Shown here: one piece after another, positions 16,088 through 25,233 of the stretch | Layout: each line of letters begins with the position of its first letter | Numbering within the stretch: position 1 is the first letter of the stretch | Assembly: GCF_003977685.1 (NCBI RefSeq) | Contig: NZ_RYZH01000002.1 | Coordinates: 62,001 to 126,000, forward strand | Direction: 5' to 3' | Source of the DNA: Tautonia sociabilis | GTDB lineage: Bacteria; Planctomycetota; Planctomycetia; Isosphaerales; Isosphaeraceae | Length of the DNA stretch: 64,000 bases | Notes under the pieces: generated by a model | Databases searched by the model: none | Told to the model about the DNA's origin: nothing | What the model saw: only the letters and a program-made list of their open reading frames with translations | Program-made: the position numbers and the translations under genes

Positions 16088-16360
16088 TCACTGGAGCCCC
16101 GGCCAGAGCCAGCGAGCGTCGAAGTTCACGGGGCGTCCCGTGCTTTCCTCGCAAATCCGCTTCATGTCCTCGGCGTGCTGCAACCTGCCAGGCTCGGTCG
16201 GCCTGAGGCTGTTCGCGATCTCCTTGCCGCATTCCTGCGCCAGGATGCCGCGCCGTTCTTCGGGCGTCTTGCCCGCCAGCCTCTGCTCCAGCGTGTCGCC
16301 ATACGTGGGATTGCAGCCGGCGAGGACAAGCGTAGCCGGGATCAAGACTCGTAGTCTCAT
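16088..16360 (-). CDS. Small lipoprotein with LAGKTPEERR motif, copy 1
   Basis: The protein has 90 residues. The N-terminus is a lipoprotein signal (LIPATLVLAGC), with the lipid-modified Cys at residue 16. The mature part has EQRLAGKTPEERRGILAQEC, a motif shared almost exactly with the adjacent gene 16371-16652, plus two further cysteines. The function is unknown. It lies downstream of a decayed czc operon and could be a periplasmic metal-binding or envelope-stress protein; that is inference from location. Confidence 0.6.
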   Translation of the reverse strand: MRLRVLIPATLVLAGCNPTYGDTLEQRLAGKTPEERRGILAQECGKEIANSLRPTEPGRLQHAEDMKRICEESTGRPVNFDARWLWPGLQ

Positions 16361-16370
16361 CGAAGGCCTC

Positions 16371-16652
16371 CTATTTCTGGTTATCGATCGCGTTCTCGCC
16401 GTCCATCGCTCGGCAGATGGCCTTGAGGCGACGGGTCTGTACGGTGCTCTGGTCCGATTTGACGCCGTGAACCGTGCGGATTTCCTTCTTCTCGTCGCCG
16501 AGGTGTTCGGCCTCGTTCAGGCAGGCCACGCGGAGGACCTCCCGACGCTCCTCCGGCGTCTTGCCCGCCAGCCTCTCGTCCAGCGTCGGCGGCGGCTGGG
16601 GTGTGCAGGCGACCGTCGCCAGGGCGGCGGCGATAATCAGGGCGTGTCTCAT
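16371..16652 (-). CDS. Small lipoprotein with LAGKTPEERR motif, copy 2
   Basis: The protein has 93 residues. Its ATG at 16652 overlaps the stop of the czcB/czcA fusion frame (ATGA), so it was probably the last gene of the czc operon. The signal peptide is MRHALIIAAALATVACTPQ with a lipobox-like VAC. The mature part contains DERLAGKTPEERREVLRVAC, matching the neighbouring small lipoprotein, then a charged region (KKEIRTVHGVKSDQSTVQTR). Two similar genes side by side indicate tandem duplication and divergence. No known family recognised. Confidence 0.6.
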   Translation of the reverse strand: MRHALIIAAALATVACTPQPPPTLDERLAGKTPEERREVLRVACLNEAEHLGDEKKEIRTVHGVKSDQSTVQTRRLKAICRAMDGENAIDNQK

Positions 16653-18097
16653 GGTTCCTCCTTCGAAGTTACCTCGGTTGCGAGCGAGCAGCGGTGGTAG
16701 AGCGCGGGGATCACCAGCAGCGTCAGGATCGTGGCGGTGAACAGCCCGCCGATCACCACGGTGGCCAGCGGCTTCTGCACCTCCGCCCCCGCGCCGTGCG
16801 AGAGCGCCATGGGGACGAACCCCAGGCTGGCCACCAGGGCCGTCATCAGCACGGGACGCAGCCGCTGGAGCGCTCCCTCGAACACGGCCCGGTGCGGTTC
16901 GTCGCCCTCGCGCACGCGGCCGTTGATGCTCGAGATCATCACCAGCCCGTTCAGCACGGCGATGCCCGAGAGCGCGATGAAGCCCACCGCCGCTGAGATC
17001 GAGAACGGCATGCCGCGCATCCAGAGCGCCAGGATGCCGCCCGTCAGCGCCAGGGGCACGCCCGAGAACACCAGCAGTGCCTGCATGACCGAGCCGAGCG
17101 CGGTGAAGAGGAGCACGAAGATGGCGAAGAAGCAGGCCGGCACCACGACCAGCAGCCGCGCCGTGGCCTCCTCCAGGTTCTTGAACTGCCCGCCCCATTC
17201 CAGCCAGTACCCGGCGGGGAGCCGCACCTGGGCGTCGATCTTGGCCTGCACTTCCTCCACGAACGAGCCGATGTCGCGGCCGCGCACGTTGGCCTGGACG
17301 ACCACGCGCCGCTTGCCGTTCTCGCGGCTGATCTGGTTGGGGCCGTCGGTGAGCTGCAGGGTCGCCACCTCCTTGAGCGGGATGTGGCGGGGGCGGCTGT
17401 GCGGCAAGGCCTGGCGCTCGGCCGCGGCCCCGCCCTCAGCGGGCAGGAGGATGGGGAGGTTCTCCAACGCCGGCAAGTCGCCGCGCAAGTCGTCCGGCAG
17501 GCGGACCAGGATGTCGAATCGACGGTCGCCCTGGAACACCAGCCCGGCCTCGCGCCCGCCGATCGCGATTGCCACCACGTCGAGCACGTCGCTGACGTTC
17601 AGGCCGTAGCGGGCGATGGCGGGGCGGTCGAGCTTGATCTCCAGGAAGGGAAGGCCGCTGGTCTGCTCGACCTTCACGTCGGCGGCGCCGGCCACGCCCT
17701 GCAGCGCCCGCATGATGGCGCCCGCGGTCCGGCCCATCGCCTCGAAATCATCCCCGTAGACCTTGACCGCCACGTCGCTCCGCACCCCGGCGATCAGCTC
17801 GTTGAAGCGCATCTGGATCGGTTGCGTGAACTCGTAATTGTTGCCGGGGACCTTCCGCACGGCCTCTTCGATGCGCTCGATCAGCTCGGATTTCGGCAGG
17901 CCGGGATCGGGCCACGACTTCGCGTCCTTCAGGATGATGACCGTGCTGTCGGGCTGGCCCTCGGCGTGCTCTTCGCCGTGCGCCTCGTCCTGCTCGCCCG
18001 CGGCGACTTCGGCCTCGGGGGCGCGCGGCCCCCAGGCCCAATAGCCCAGGGCGGCGAGCGCCAGGACGGTTGCGAGCAGGATCCGCTTATTTGTCAT
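16649..18097 (-). pseudogene. In-frame czcB'-'czcA fusion left by an internal deletion
   Basis: The frame is open for 482 residues but chimeric. Residues 1 to about 47 (MTNKRILLATVLALAALGYW... EEHAEG) are the signal/anchor and His/acid-rich head of a CzcB-type periplasmic adaptor. From about residue 50 (TVIILKDAKSWPDP, then [20 protein letters not shown]) it is the second half of a CzcA-type RND pump, through to the final transmembrane helices. The CzcA N-terminal half, including TM helices 1-6 and the proton-relay DFG...D segment, and nearly all of CzcB are missing (together roughly 2-3 kb). A CzcA is normally 1030-1070 residues. The product cannot form a complete RND pump. The junction lies near 17950-17962. 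Upstream czcC is intact, so the operon was whole before the deletion. Confidence 0.8.
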
Positions 18098-18161
18098 AAT
18101 ATTCCCCTTCGATGCTTGGAGTCCGCGCGTTGAAATGTCGTCCCATTGAAAACCTCCTGGA

Positions 18162-19529
18162 TTAATCGGATCGCGCGAGCATGTTCGCCGCGTCGTCGGC
18201 GTGGCTGGCGGTGAGGCGCTCCACGACGGCCCGGGCCGTGTGATATTGCCGCAACGCCGCGATATGCTGCTGCTTCACGGCGAAGAGGCTGCGCTGGGCG
18301 TCCAGCACCTCCAGATACGGGAATCGCCCCAGCCCGTAGCCCTCCCGGGCCAGCGAGAACGCCTCCTGGGCGGAGGGGATGATCCTGGATTTCAGGGTGT
18401 TCGCCTGGACGTACGCGTTCTCCAATTGCTGCCCTGCCCGCGCCAGGTCGGCGTCGAGCGACAATGCGACGCGGCGATTCTCCTGCTCGGTCCTGGACAG
18501 CTCGCCGCGGGCCCTCTCGATGTTCCCCCGGTTGGCGTTGAATACGGGGAGCGGGAGCGAGACACCGACGACGAAGGCCTTGTCCCTCGCGCTCGGGATC
18601 TCGATCACGCCGGCGCTGAGCAGGGGGTCGGGGATCGCGTTCGCCCTCTCCAGCTCCAGCCTCGCCCGGGATTGCTCCAGCGCGGGATTCAGCTTGAGGA
18701 CGTCGGGATTGCCCTTGAGCCCCTCCGGGTCTTCCGGTGCGTCGGGCTTCGACAGCGTGAAGAAGGCCTTATTGTCCAGCTTGAAGTCCGCCTCCACCTG
18801 GCCCATCAGCGTGGCGAGGGCCCTGCGGGCGATCTCGCGCTCGCGTTTGGCGCCGTCGAGCGCCACGGCCGCGGCGGACCGCTCTACTTCGGCCCGGCTC
18901 CTCTGGATCTGGGGCGAGGCCGCGGCCTCGACGCGCATGCTGACGGACTTGAGCACGTCGTCCGCCAGCTCCTTCTGCTCGGCCGAGAGCCGCACATTCT
19001 CCTCGGCCGCGACCGCCTCGGCGTAGGCGATGGTGATGTCCCGGATCAGGTCCAGGGCGGTGGCACGGGTCTCGAGGCTGGCGATCTGGACCCCTTCTTC
19101 CGCGATACGCTCCCGCGAGGCGATCTTGCCGCCCACCTCGACCCGCTGGGAGACGCCGTAGACGTTCTGGGCCGGGCTGATCACCTTGTACGCCTTGCCT
19201 GCGCGGAAATTCTCCTTGCTGAAACTCACCTCGGGGTTCAGCAGCGCACCCGCCTGCCGCCGCTCCCCCCGGCTGGCCGCCTCGGCCGCCTGGGAGGCTT
19301 TCAGTCGCGGGGAGCGTGCCAAGCCCCTCAGGATGGCCTCATCGAGCGTGACGGCCTCGGCCTTCGCCTTCGACCCGCGCGGCTTCGCCGTCGCCTTGGC
19401 ATCCGCCGTCGACATCTGTCCCCCGGGGGGCGCATCGGAGGTCGCCTGGGCGAGGAGGGTCCTGTCGCGGGCGAACGCCTCGCCGGACAGGGCGGTCACG
19501 CATAAAAGGCATGCAAAGTAGCGTAGCAT
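18162..19529 (-). CDS. czcC: CzcC-type outer-membrane factor
   Basis: The protein has 455 residues: a signal peptide (MLRYFACLLCVTALSGEAFA) and then a TolC/OEP fold with two repeats of long coiled helices. Strong CzcC markers are TLDEAILRGLARSPRLKASQ, AGALLNPEVSF, VYGVSQRVEVGGK, IPDPLLSAGVIEIP and LPLPVFNANRGNIERA. These proteins form the outer-membrane exit duct of heavy-metal RND pumps. It is closely similar in layout and motifs to the second CzcC at 48190-49521, which comes from a lower-GC operon, so the same kind of operon has been acquired at least twice. Its own inner-membrane and adaptor partners are the deleted fusion just downstream, so it may now serve another pump or be redundant. 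Confidence 0.88.
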   Translation of the reverse strand: MLRYFACLLCVTALSGEAFARDRTLLAQATSDAPPGGQMSTADAKATAKPRGSKAKAEAVTLDEAILRGLARSPRLKASQAAEAASRGERRQAGALLNPEVSFSKENFRAGKAYKVISPAQNVYGVSQRVEVGGKIASRERIAEEGVQIASLETRATALDLIRDITIAYAEAVAAEENVRLSAEQKELADDVLKSVSMRVEAAASPQIQRSRAEVERSAAAVALDGAKREREIARRALATLMGQVEADFKLDNKAFFTLSKPDAPEDPEGLKGNPDVLKLNPALEQSRARLELERANAIPDPLLSAGVIEIPSARDKAFVVGVSLPLPVFNANRGNIERARGELSRTEQENRRVALSLDADLARAGQQLENAYVQANTLKSRIIPSAQEAFSLAREGYGLGRFPYLEVLDAQRSLFAVKQQHIAALRQYHTARAVVERLTASHADDAANMLARSD

Positions 19530-19628
19530 GGCAGTCTCATCACTGGGTTTTTGATCTACAGACGGAGGGCGAAAGGGCGCCGCTGCGTGCGGCGCAGGGC
19601 GACGGCCTCGGACGCCGCCGGGGGCGGC

Positions 19629-19952
19629 TTAGGAGCCGGCGGGAGGTTCGAGGAGGGGATTGGGCTCGAAGGCGGCCAAGAACCGGTCCGCGATCAGCGG
19701 CAGCCGCTCATTCCCCGTGGCGGGGGCGAAGGGATGCGCGTAAGCGCCTACAGGCTCGCCGTAATGCGCATGCGATGTGCAGCAGTGATGGTCCGTGGCG
19801 ATCTTGTTCTCGCCGTCATTCGACCTTCCCTGGTCGACCTTCACCGCCGCCGCGCTCGAGTCGGAGGGGAGCGGCACGTCGCTACACTGCGCGAACACAG
19901 GCGACGCAAGCAGAGAGAAGACGACCAAGAGATGCGAGATGTACCTTAGCAT
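19629..19952 (-). CDS. Small secreted His/Cys-containing protein at the head of a czc operon
   Basis: The protein has 107 residues with a signal peptide (MLRYISHLLVVFSLLASPVFA). The mature part has DHHCCTSHAHYGEPVGAYAH, a likely metal-binding patch, and ends in FEPNPLLEPPAGS. A protein with the same layout and ending (LLEPPSHA) heads the other czcCBA operon at 49595-49936, so this is a recurrent leader gene of the operon type. It likely binds metal in the periplasm or acts in sensing; there is no direct evidence for either. The following 100 bases, on its upstream side, are AT-rich and probably hold the promoter. Confidence 0.65.
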   Translation of the reverse strand: MLRYISHLLVVFSLLASPVFAQCSDVPLPSDSSAAAVKVDQGRSNDGENKIATDHHCCTSHAHYGEPVGAYAHPFAPATGNERLPLIADRFLAAFEPNPLLEPPAGS

Positions 19953-20054
19953 GTGGCAGCATTATAAATATTAATCGTTAATTAACAATAAATTTCTTGA
20001 ATGACTTGGGTTTGCGGCCCGTGCCGGGACGGGAGGAGGGGCGGGACCCCGATC

Positions 20055-20957
20055 CTAGCCTTTGCCCGCCCGGGCCTCCTCGGACGTGAGGAGTCCCAGC
20101 AGGTCGCATTCGATGGTCCGGCAGATCGCGTCCAGGGGCAGATGGTTCAGGTTCTTCGGCGAGAACGGGTCCTGGAGGTCGTCGCCGATCTTGTCGAGCG
20201 CCAGGATGGGGTAGGCGATGAGCATGGTGGCCAAGGGGGTCAGCAGCCCGATCTTCGGCAGCAGTGCGAACGGCAGGGTGGCGAGGAAGGGGACGATGAA
20301 GCGGCGGATCAGGATGGCGTAGGCGCGGGGCAGCGGCGTCTTCTGGATGCGCTCGCACCCCCCGAAATAGTCGAGCAGGGCCGTCAAGTCGCGGTCTGCT
20401 GCGAGGAAGGCGAAGCCGTCCAGGCCCCGTCGGCCGCGGGCTGATCGCAGATGCCGGCCGATGCCCTGCGCCACCGCGAGGGGGCGATTGTGGGCCGCTC
20501 GGATGCGCTCCTCCTGGGCGAGGCCGAGCAGGCCGACGGCTTCCGTGCCTCCGTCCTCGCCGCGGAGGGCCCGCCGCGCCGCCTGGGGGAAGGCCGAGAT
20601 CCGGGCGATGGCTTCCCGCCGCCACTCGCGATCCTCCGGCCCGTAAGAGAGCGCCGCGACCGCCAGGTGCCGGCAGCGGTTGACGATGCCGCCCCAGAGC
20701 TTGCGGGCCTCCCACCACCTCTCGTAACCCGCGTTCGTACGCAGCACCAGCAGCAGGCCCAGGGCCGCCCCGGCAACCTCGTAGGGCGCGACCGCGACCT
20801 CGATCTCGGGGCGGTGGCCCGTCGCGGAGTCCACGAAGGCCACGGCGGCGGCGAACCCGCCGAAGATGAGGATGCGCTGGAAGACGTAGGGCGTGGCCGA
20901 TCCGTCGAGCGTGCAGGCCTCTCGCCAGAAGATCTGGGGCCTGCTGAAGAGCTTCAT
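20055..20957 (-). CDS. Bestrophin-family (UPF0187) anion channel
   Basis: The protein has 300 residues. It is recognised by LGLLLVLRTNAGYERWWEARKLW (N-terminal region), the family's most conserved stretch, and by FALLPKIGLLTPLATMLIAYPILALDKIGDDLQDPF near the C-terminus. Bacterial bestrophins are pentameric chloride or other ion channels in the cytoplasmic membrane. The ATG at 20957 lies two bases after the stop of the P1B ATPase, so the pair is transcribed together. An anion leak could balance charge during metal export by the ATPase; this is inference. The start is well supported by the family-typical opening (FSRPQIFWREACTLDGS). Confidence 0.85.
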   Translation of the reverse strand: MKLFSRPQIFWREACTLDGSATPYVFQRILIFGGFAAAVAFVDSATGHRPEIEVAVAPYEVAGAALGLLLVLRTNAGYERWWEARKLWGGIVNRCRHLAVAALSYGPEDREWRREAIARISAFPQAARRALRGEDGGTEAVGLLGLAQEERIRAAHNRPLAVAQGIGRHLRSARGRRGLDGFAFLAADRDLTALLDYFGGCERIQKTPLPRAYAILIRRFIVPFLATLPFALLPKIGLLTPLATMLIAYPILALDKIGDDLQDPFSPKNLNHLPLDAICRTIECDLLGLLTSEEARAGKG

Positions 20958-20959
20958 GC

Positions 20960-23389
20960 TTATCCTTGGGTGAACTGCCCCGGCCCCGCGTCTCCGGCCG
21001 GTCCGCGCGAATATCCGAGGAGCCGGAGGGCGTTCGCCAGCACCACGAGCGTGCTCCCCTCGTGGAAGAAGACGGCCGCGCCGATCCCGAAATACCCCGT
21101 CGTCGTCGCGACGATCAGGAGGGCGATCACGCCCAGGGAGACGCAGAGATTCTGGCGGATGACCCTGCTTGCCATCCGGCTGAGGCCCACGGCGAAGGGC
21201 AGCTTCGCCAGGTCGTCTCCCATCAGGGCCATGTCCGCGGTCTCGAGCGCCACGGCCGTCCCGGCCCCTCCCATGGCGATGCCCACCGTCGCATTGGCCA
21301 GCGCCGGCGCGTCGTTGACGCCGTCCCCGACCATCGCCACCCGGCCGTGCGCCGCGAGCATCTCCTTGATCGCCGACACCTTATCCTCCGGCAGGAGGTC
21401 GGCCTTCACCTCGTCCACCCCCACTTCCCTGCCGATGGTCTCCCCGACGCCCCGATTGTCGCCGGTGAGCATCACGAGCGGCCGAACGCCCAGGTCGCGC
21501 AGCCGGCCCAATACTTCCTTCACGCCCTCGCGGGGACGGTCCGCGACCCCGATGACGCCGAGCCAGCGGTCGCCGTGCCGCACGGCCATGACGCTGCGGC
21601 CGGCGGCCTGGAGCCGGGCCATCGCCGCCCGGATCTCGCCGGGGATGTCCTCGCCTTCCCACAGGCGGAGCGTGCCGATCTCGACCTCCTGGCCCGCGAT
21701 CGTCGAGCGGACCCCGCGTGCCGTCACGCTCTCCAGCTCCCCCGCCTCGCGGAATTCCAGCTGCGCCTCCTCGGCGCGCCGCACCACGGCCCGGGCGAGC
21801 GGGTGCTGGCTGCGCCGCTCGACCGCGCCGGCGACGCCGAGGAGCTGGTCCTCGTCGATCCCCGCCGCCGGGACCAGGTCCGTCACCTCGGGCTTGCCCA
21901 CGGTGAGCGTCCCCGTCTTATCGAGGGCGATCGCCCTGAGCGTCCCGAGATTCTCCAGATGCGCTCCGCCCTTGATCAGCACGCCCTTGCGGGCGGCCTG
22001 GGCGATCGCGGCCAGGACCGCCGCGGGGGTGCCCAGCGCCAGCGCGCAGGGGGAGGCGGCCACGAGGAGCGCCATCCCGCGATAGAAGCTCGTCTGCCAG
22101 CCCCAGACGCCCAGCAGCGGGGGCAGGGTGATGAGGAGCAGGTCGGCCGCGAGGACCGCCGGCACGAAGATCGCCTCGAACCGATCGGTGAATTGCTGCG
22201 TGGGGGCCTTCTGCGTCTGGGCCTCCGAGACGAGTTGGACGACCCGGTCGAGCGTGCGGTCCCCGACGGCACGCGTGGTCTCGACCTCGAGCGCCCCCTC
22301 GCCGTTGATCGTCCCCGCGTAAACCTCCGCCCCCGGCTCCTTCTCCACCGGGACGGATTCGCCCGTGATCGGGGCTTGATCGACCGCCGAGCGGCCGGTG
22401 CGGATGGTGCCGTCGACGGGGATCCGCTCGGCCGGCCGGACGATCACCACCTCTCCCTTGGCCACCTGCTCGACCGCCACCTCGACCTCGCGACCTTCTC
22501 GCAGGACGCGGGCCACGGGCGGGGCGAGGTCGGCCAGCGCCCGGATGGCGCCCCTGGCGCGGTCGAGGGCGTAATGCTCCAGCGCATGGGCGAGGGAGAA
22601 CAGGCACAGCAGGAATGCCCCCTCGGTCCATTGGCCGAGCACCGCGGCACCGATGGAGGCGACGATCATGAGAAGGTCGATGTCGAAGGTGAATCGCCCC
22701 TTGCTCCAGGATTTCAGGGCGTGGCGCACCAGGTCGAAGCCGCCGAAGGCGTACGAGCCGAGGTAGACGGCGATCGCCGCCCCCCGGGACAGGCCTCCCC
22801 ACCGCTCGCCGCACCACGCCGCCGCGAGGAGCGCGATCGCGACAAGGCTCCAGATGAGCTCCTTGTGACGCGCATACCAGCCGTCTGGCGTCCCCTCGCG
22901 CCCGCCGGCCGCGGGGCCGCATGACGCGCAGGAGCGATCGCGGGAGGGCGGGTCGGTCAGCTCCCTCAGCCGTCGCTCGATCTCCTCCAGGGAGACGCCC
23001 CGCCGGTCGAATTCGACCCGGGCGGCCTGGGCCGGCAGGCTCACCGAGACGCCCAGCACCCCGTGGAGACGGGCGAGGCCCGCCTCGACCCGCCGCGCCG
23101 CGTCCTCGCCGCCCACCAGGCGAAACGGCAGGAGGGCGTGGCCGAATCGTTCGGTGATCTGCAGCCCGGCAGCCCTGGCCAGCCGCTCGACCTGGGCGAG
23201 CGTCACCACGTCCGGGTCGTAGTGCAGGCAGAGTGTGGCGGGGCCCCCGTCGTCGCGCAGGGTGTGCGCGCGGCTAATGCCGCGCCCCTCGCCGATCAGG
23301 GCCTCCAGGCGGGCGACGCAGGCGTCGTCGGCCCCGGGCAGCTCGGGCAGGAGGGAATTGAGGTCGATGAGAGTGTGGCGAGAATCCAT
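20960..23389 (-). CDS. P1B-type heavy-metal translocating ATPase
   Basis: The protein has 809 residues from the ATG at 23389; an ATG at 23422 lies in AT-rich leader sequence. It exports soft divalent metals (Zn/Cd/Pb type by its SPC motif) using ATP. Motifs are TGES (actuator), SPCALALGTP (about residue 445), DKTGTLT (about 489, phosphorylated Asp), SQHPLARAV (nucleotide-binding HP) and GDGVNDAPAL (about 687). TM8 reads FFHEGSTLVVLANALRLL, as in ZntA-like pumps. The N-terminus contains two HMA-like folds (residues about 15-80 and 85-150), but neither has the usual GMTCxxC metal site; a lone CASC follows in the linker. The bestrophin gene is two bases downstream, and a DUF326 gene diverges from it on the other side. 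Confidence 0.92.
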   Translation of the reverse strand: MDSRHTLIDLNSLLPELPGADDACVARLEALIGEGRGISRAHTLRDDGGPATLCLHYDPDVVTLAQVERLARAAGLQITERFGHALLPFRLVGGEDAARRVEAGLARLHGVLGVSVSLPAQAARVEFDRRGVSLEEIERRLRELTDPPSRDRSCASCGPAAGGREGTPDGWYARHKELIWSLVAIALLAAAWCGERWGGLSRGAAIAVYLGSYAFGGFDLVRHALKSWSKGRFTFDIDLLMIVASIGAAVLGQWTEGAFLLCLFSLAHALEHYALDRARGAIRALADLAPPVARVLREGREVEVAVEQVAKGEVVIVRPAERIPVDGTIRTGRSAVDQAPITGESVPVEKEPGAEVYAGTINGEGALEVETTRAVGDRTLDRVVQLVSEAQTQKAPTQQFTDRFEAIFVPAVLAADLLLITLPPLLGVWGWQTSFYRGMALLVAASPCALALGTPAAVLAAIAQAARKGVLIKGGAHLENLGTLRAIALDKTGTLTVGKPEVTDLVPAAGIDEDQLLGVAGAVERRSQHPLARAVVRRAEEAQLEFREAGELESVTARGVRSTIAGQEVEIGTLRLWEGEDIPGEIRAAMARLQAAGRSVMAVRHGDRWLGVIGVADRPREGVKEVLGRLRDLGVRPLVMLTGDNRGVGETIGREVGVDEVKADLLPEDKVSAIKEMLAAHGRVAMVGDGVNDAPALANATVGIAMGGAGTAVALETADMALMGDDLAKLPFAVGLSRMASRVIRQNLCVSLGVIALLIVATTTGYFGIGAAVFFHEGSTLVVLANALRLLGYSRGPAGDAGPGQFTQG

Positions 23390-23570
23390 GTTTCGAACCC
23401 GGCAGTGATTGTGGAAAATCAATAGAAATGATCATAAATTATCAATAATAAGTTAACTTAAATTTATTCATATATTTTCGTTGTGAATCGAATTCTTAGG
23501 CGAAACGCCCTACCGTCGCCCTTCGCCCATGCCGTTCGGGGCGATAACCCGTAACACAAATGGAGGATTT
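23390..23570. promoter_or_regulatory. AT-rich divergent promoter region between P1B ATPase and DUF326 genes
   Basis: The stretch 23410-23490 is strikingly AT-rich against the GC-rich background (ATAAATTATCAATAATAAG, then TTTATTCATATATTTTCG). It lies between two divergently transcribed metal genes and presumably holds both promoters and a metal-regulator operator. No perfect long palindrome was identified by eye. A GGAGG ribosome-binding site at 23562 precedes the DUF326 start. Confidence 0.5.
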
Positions 23571-23921
23571 ATGGACCACGATCGCCGTATTGAGGACTGC
23601 ATCCGGCAGTGTCGGGACTGCCACGATGTTTGCGAGAACACGCTCTACCATCAATGCCTGGAGATGGGCGGAGATCACGTCGAAGCCCGGCTTGTGAGGC
23701 TCATGGCGGACTGTATCCAGGCCTGCCAGACGGCGGCCGACTTCATGCGCCGCGGCTCGGAATTCCAGGCATCGCAGTGCGCCAGCTGCGCCGAGATCTG
23801 CGAGGCATGCGCCGAGTCCTGCGAACGCGTCGGCGGCGCGGAGATGACGCGCTGCGCCGAGGCTTGCCGTCGCTGCGCGCAAAGCTGCCGCGAAATGGGC
23901 AGGACGAGGAAGGCGGCCTGA
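23571..23921 (+). CDS. DUF326 four-helix-bundle copper-binding protein
   Basis: The protein has 116 residues. The start at ATG 23571 is decided by GGAGGATTT directly upstream and by the family opening DHDRRIEDCIRQCRDCHDVC. Cysteines recur in helical phase throughout (CIRQCRDCHDVC, CIQACQTAADF, CASCAEICEACAESC, CAEACRRCAQSC). This is the Csp/DUF326 pattern, in which cysteines line the core of a four-helix bundle and store many Cu(I) ions. There is no signal peptide, so it is a cytosolic metal store. It is divergent from the P1B ATPase and shares its AT-rich promoter region, which suggests co-induction by metal. Confidence 0.88.
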   Translation: MDHDRRIEDCIRQCRDCHDVCENTLYHQCLEMGGDHVEARLVRLMADCIQACQTAADFMRRGSEFQASQCASCAEICEACAESCERVGGAEMTRCAEACRRCAQSCREMGRTRKAA

Positions 23922-24144
23922 TCGCGCAGGGCCTTTCTCCGCGGTATTATCCATCGCCGCACTGCTTCCACACGCCGCGCCCGCCCCGGGAGGGAGAATC
24001 GCAAGATGCGCCCCAGCGCCGGGCCGCGTGCGGCAGCCCGCGATGCCGCGGTGGTCGACGTCACGGCAAGGTCTCCGCGCATGCGTTACGGATGACAGTC
24101 CAAGAGGCGCGACCGGTGCTCGTGAGGCGATGCCGCGCGGCACG

Positions 24145-25053
24145 TCACAGGTGCAATTGCCCTTCCTCCCGGTAGTCAGCAGGCTCGACCTGGATCGTCG
24201 TGTGGGCGATCGGGAACCCCTCGACGATTCGCCTCCGGACGCCGGCCAGGATGATGCTTGGGGCGGCGTCGTCCTCCAGAACGACGTGGACGCTCAGCGC
24301 ATTCGAGCCCGAGGTGAGCGACCAGGCGTGGAGGTCGTGCACTCCCGCGACCCCTGGGGTACCGGCGATAGCCTCGCGGACGGCCGCGAGGTTGACGTCC
24401 GACGGCGTGCCCTCGAGGAGCACGTGGACCGCGTCCATCAGCAGCTTCCACGTCCGGGGGAGGATGAACAGGCCGATCCCGGCTGAGAAGAGCGGGTCGG
24501 CATAGTACCAGCCGGTTACCCACATGATCAGGCCGGCGGCGATGACGCCGATCGAGGTCAGCATGTCGGAGAGGACCTCGAAATACGCCCCCCTCATGTT
24601 CAGGCTGTCGCCCGCGGCGGAGCGGAGGATGGCCATCCCGGCGAGATTGACGGCGAGGCCGATGGCGGCCACGAGGAGCATCCAACCGCTCGCCACCTCC
24701 GGCGGATCGAGGAATCGCCGGTATGCCTCGTAGAGGATGTAGAAGGAGATGGCGAAGAGCACGATCGCGTTCGCCAGCGCCGCCAGGATCTCGGCCCGGT
24801 AATAGCCGTAGGTCCGCTCGGGCGTCGCGGGCCGCTCGGCGAACCAGATCGCGAGCAACGCCAGGGCGAGCCCGCCCACGTCCGTCAGCATGTGGCCGGC
24901 GTCGGCGAGGAGCGCGAGGCTCCCCGTGAGCAGGCCGCCGACGACCTCCGCGACCAGGTAGACGGTCGTCAGGCCGAGCACGACGGCGAGTCGGCCTTTG
25001 TTCCTCCCGGCCGCCGTGCCTGCGATTTCCGAACTCATGTCCAATTCCTCCAC
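24145..25053 (-). CDS. Cation diffusion facilitator, CzcD/ZitB type
   Basis: The protein has 302 residues with six membrane helices. SLALLADAGHMLTDVGGLAL supplies the HxxxD zinc site in TM2, and AYFEVLSDMLTSIGVI the second site in TM5. A His-containing cytosolic domain ends the protein (GVAGVHDLHAWSLTSGSNALS), as in CzcD/ZitB antiporters that expel Zn, Cd or Co in exchange for protons. The translation start could be the internal ATG (MSSEIAG) five codons in. It is downstream of and co-directional with the RND operon that starts at 32511, after a 180-base gap. Confidence 0.92.
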   Translation of the reverse strand: MEELDMSSEIAGTAAGRNKGRLAVVLGLTTVYLVAEVVGGLLTGSLALLADAGHMLTDVGGLALALLAIWFAERPATPERTYGYYRAEILAALANAIVLFAISFYILYEAYRRFLDPPEVASGWMLLVAAIGLAVNLAGMAILRSAAGDSLNMRGAYFEVLSDMLTSIGVIAAGLIMWVTGWYYADPLFSAGIGLFILPRTWKLLMDAVHVLLEGTPSDVNLAAVREAIAGTPGVAGVHDLHAWSLTSGSNALSVHVVLEDDAAPSIILAGVRRRIVEGFPIAHTTIQVEPADYREEGQLHL

Positions 25054-25233
25054 CCTTGTATTTTCAGGATGTTAGGGATGTTCGTATAAGTAATCTATAG
25101 GAAATCCAATGGGCCGCGGGACTAGCCGCTCGCATCCGCGCCGGACGTTCGGCATCAGCTCGTCCGGGTCGCCCTCATCGGCTTCGGGGATCCGCGCCCC
25201 GGCGTGGAAGCCTAGCCGCGCGGGCCCGGGTGA

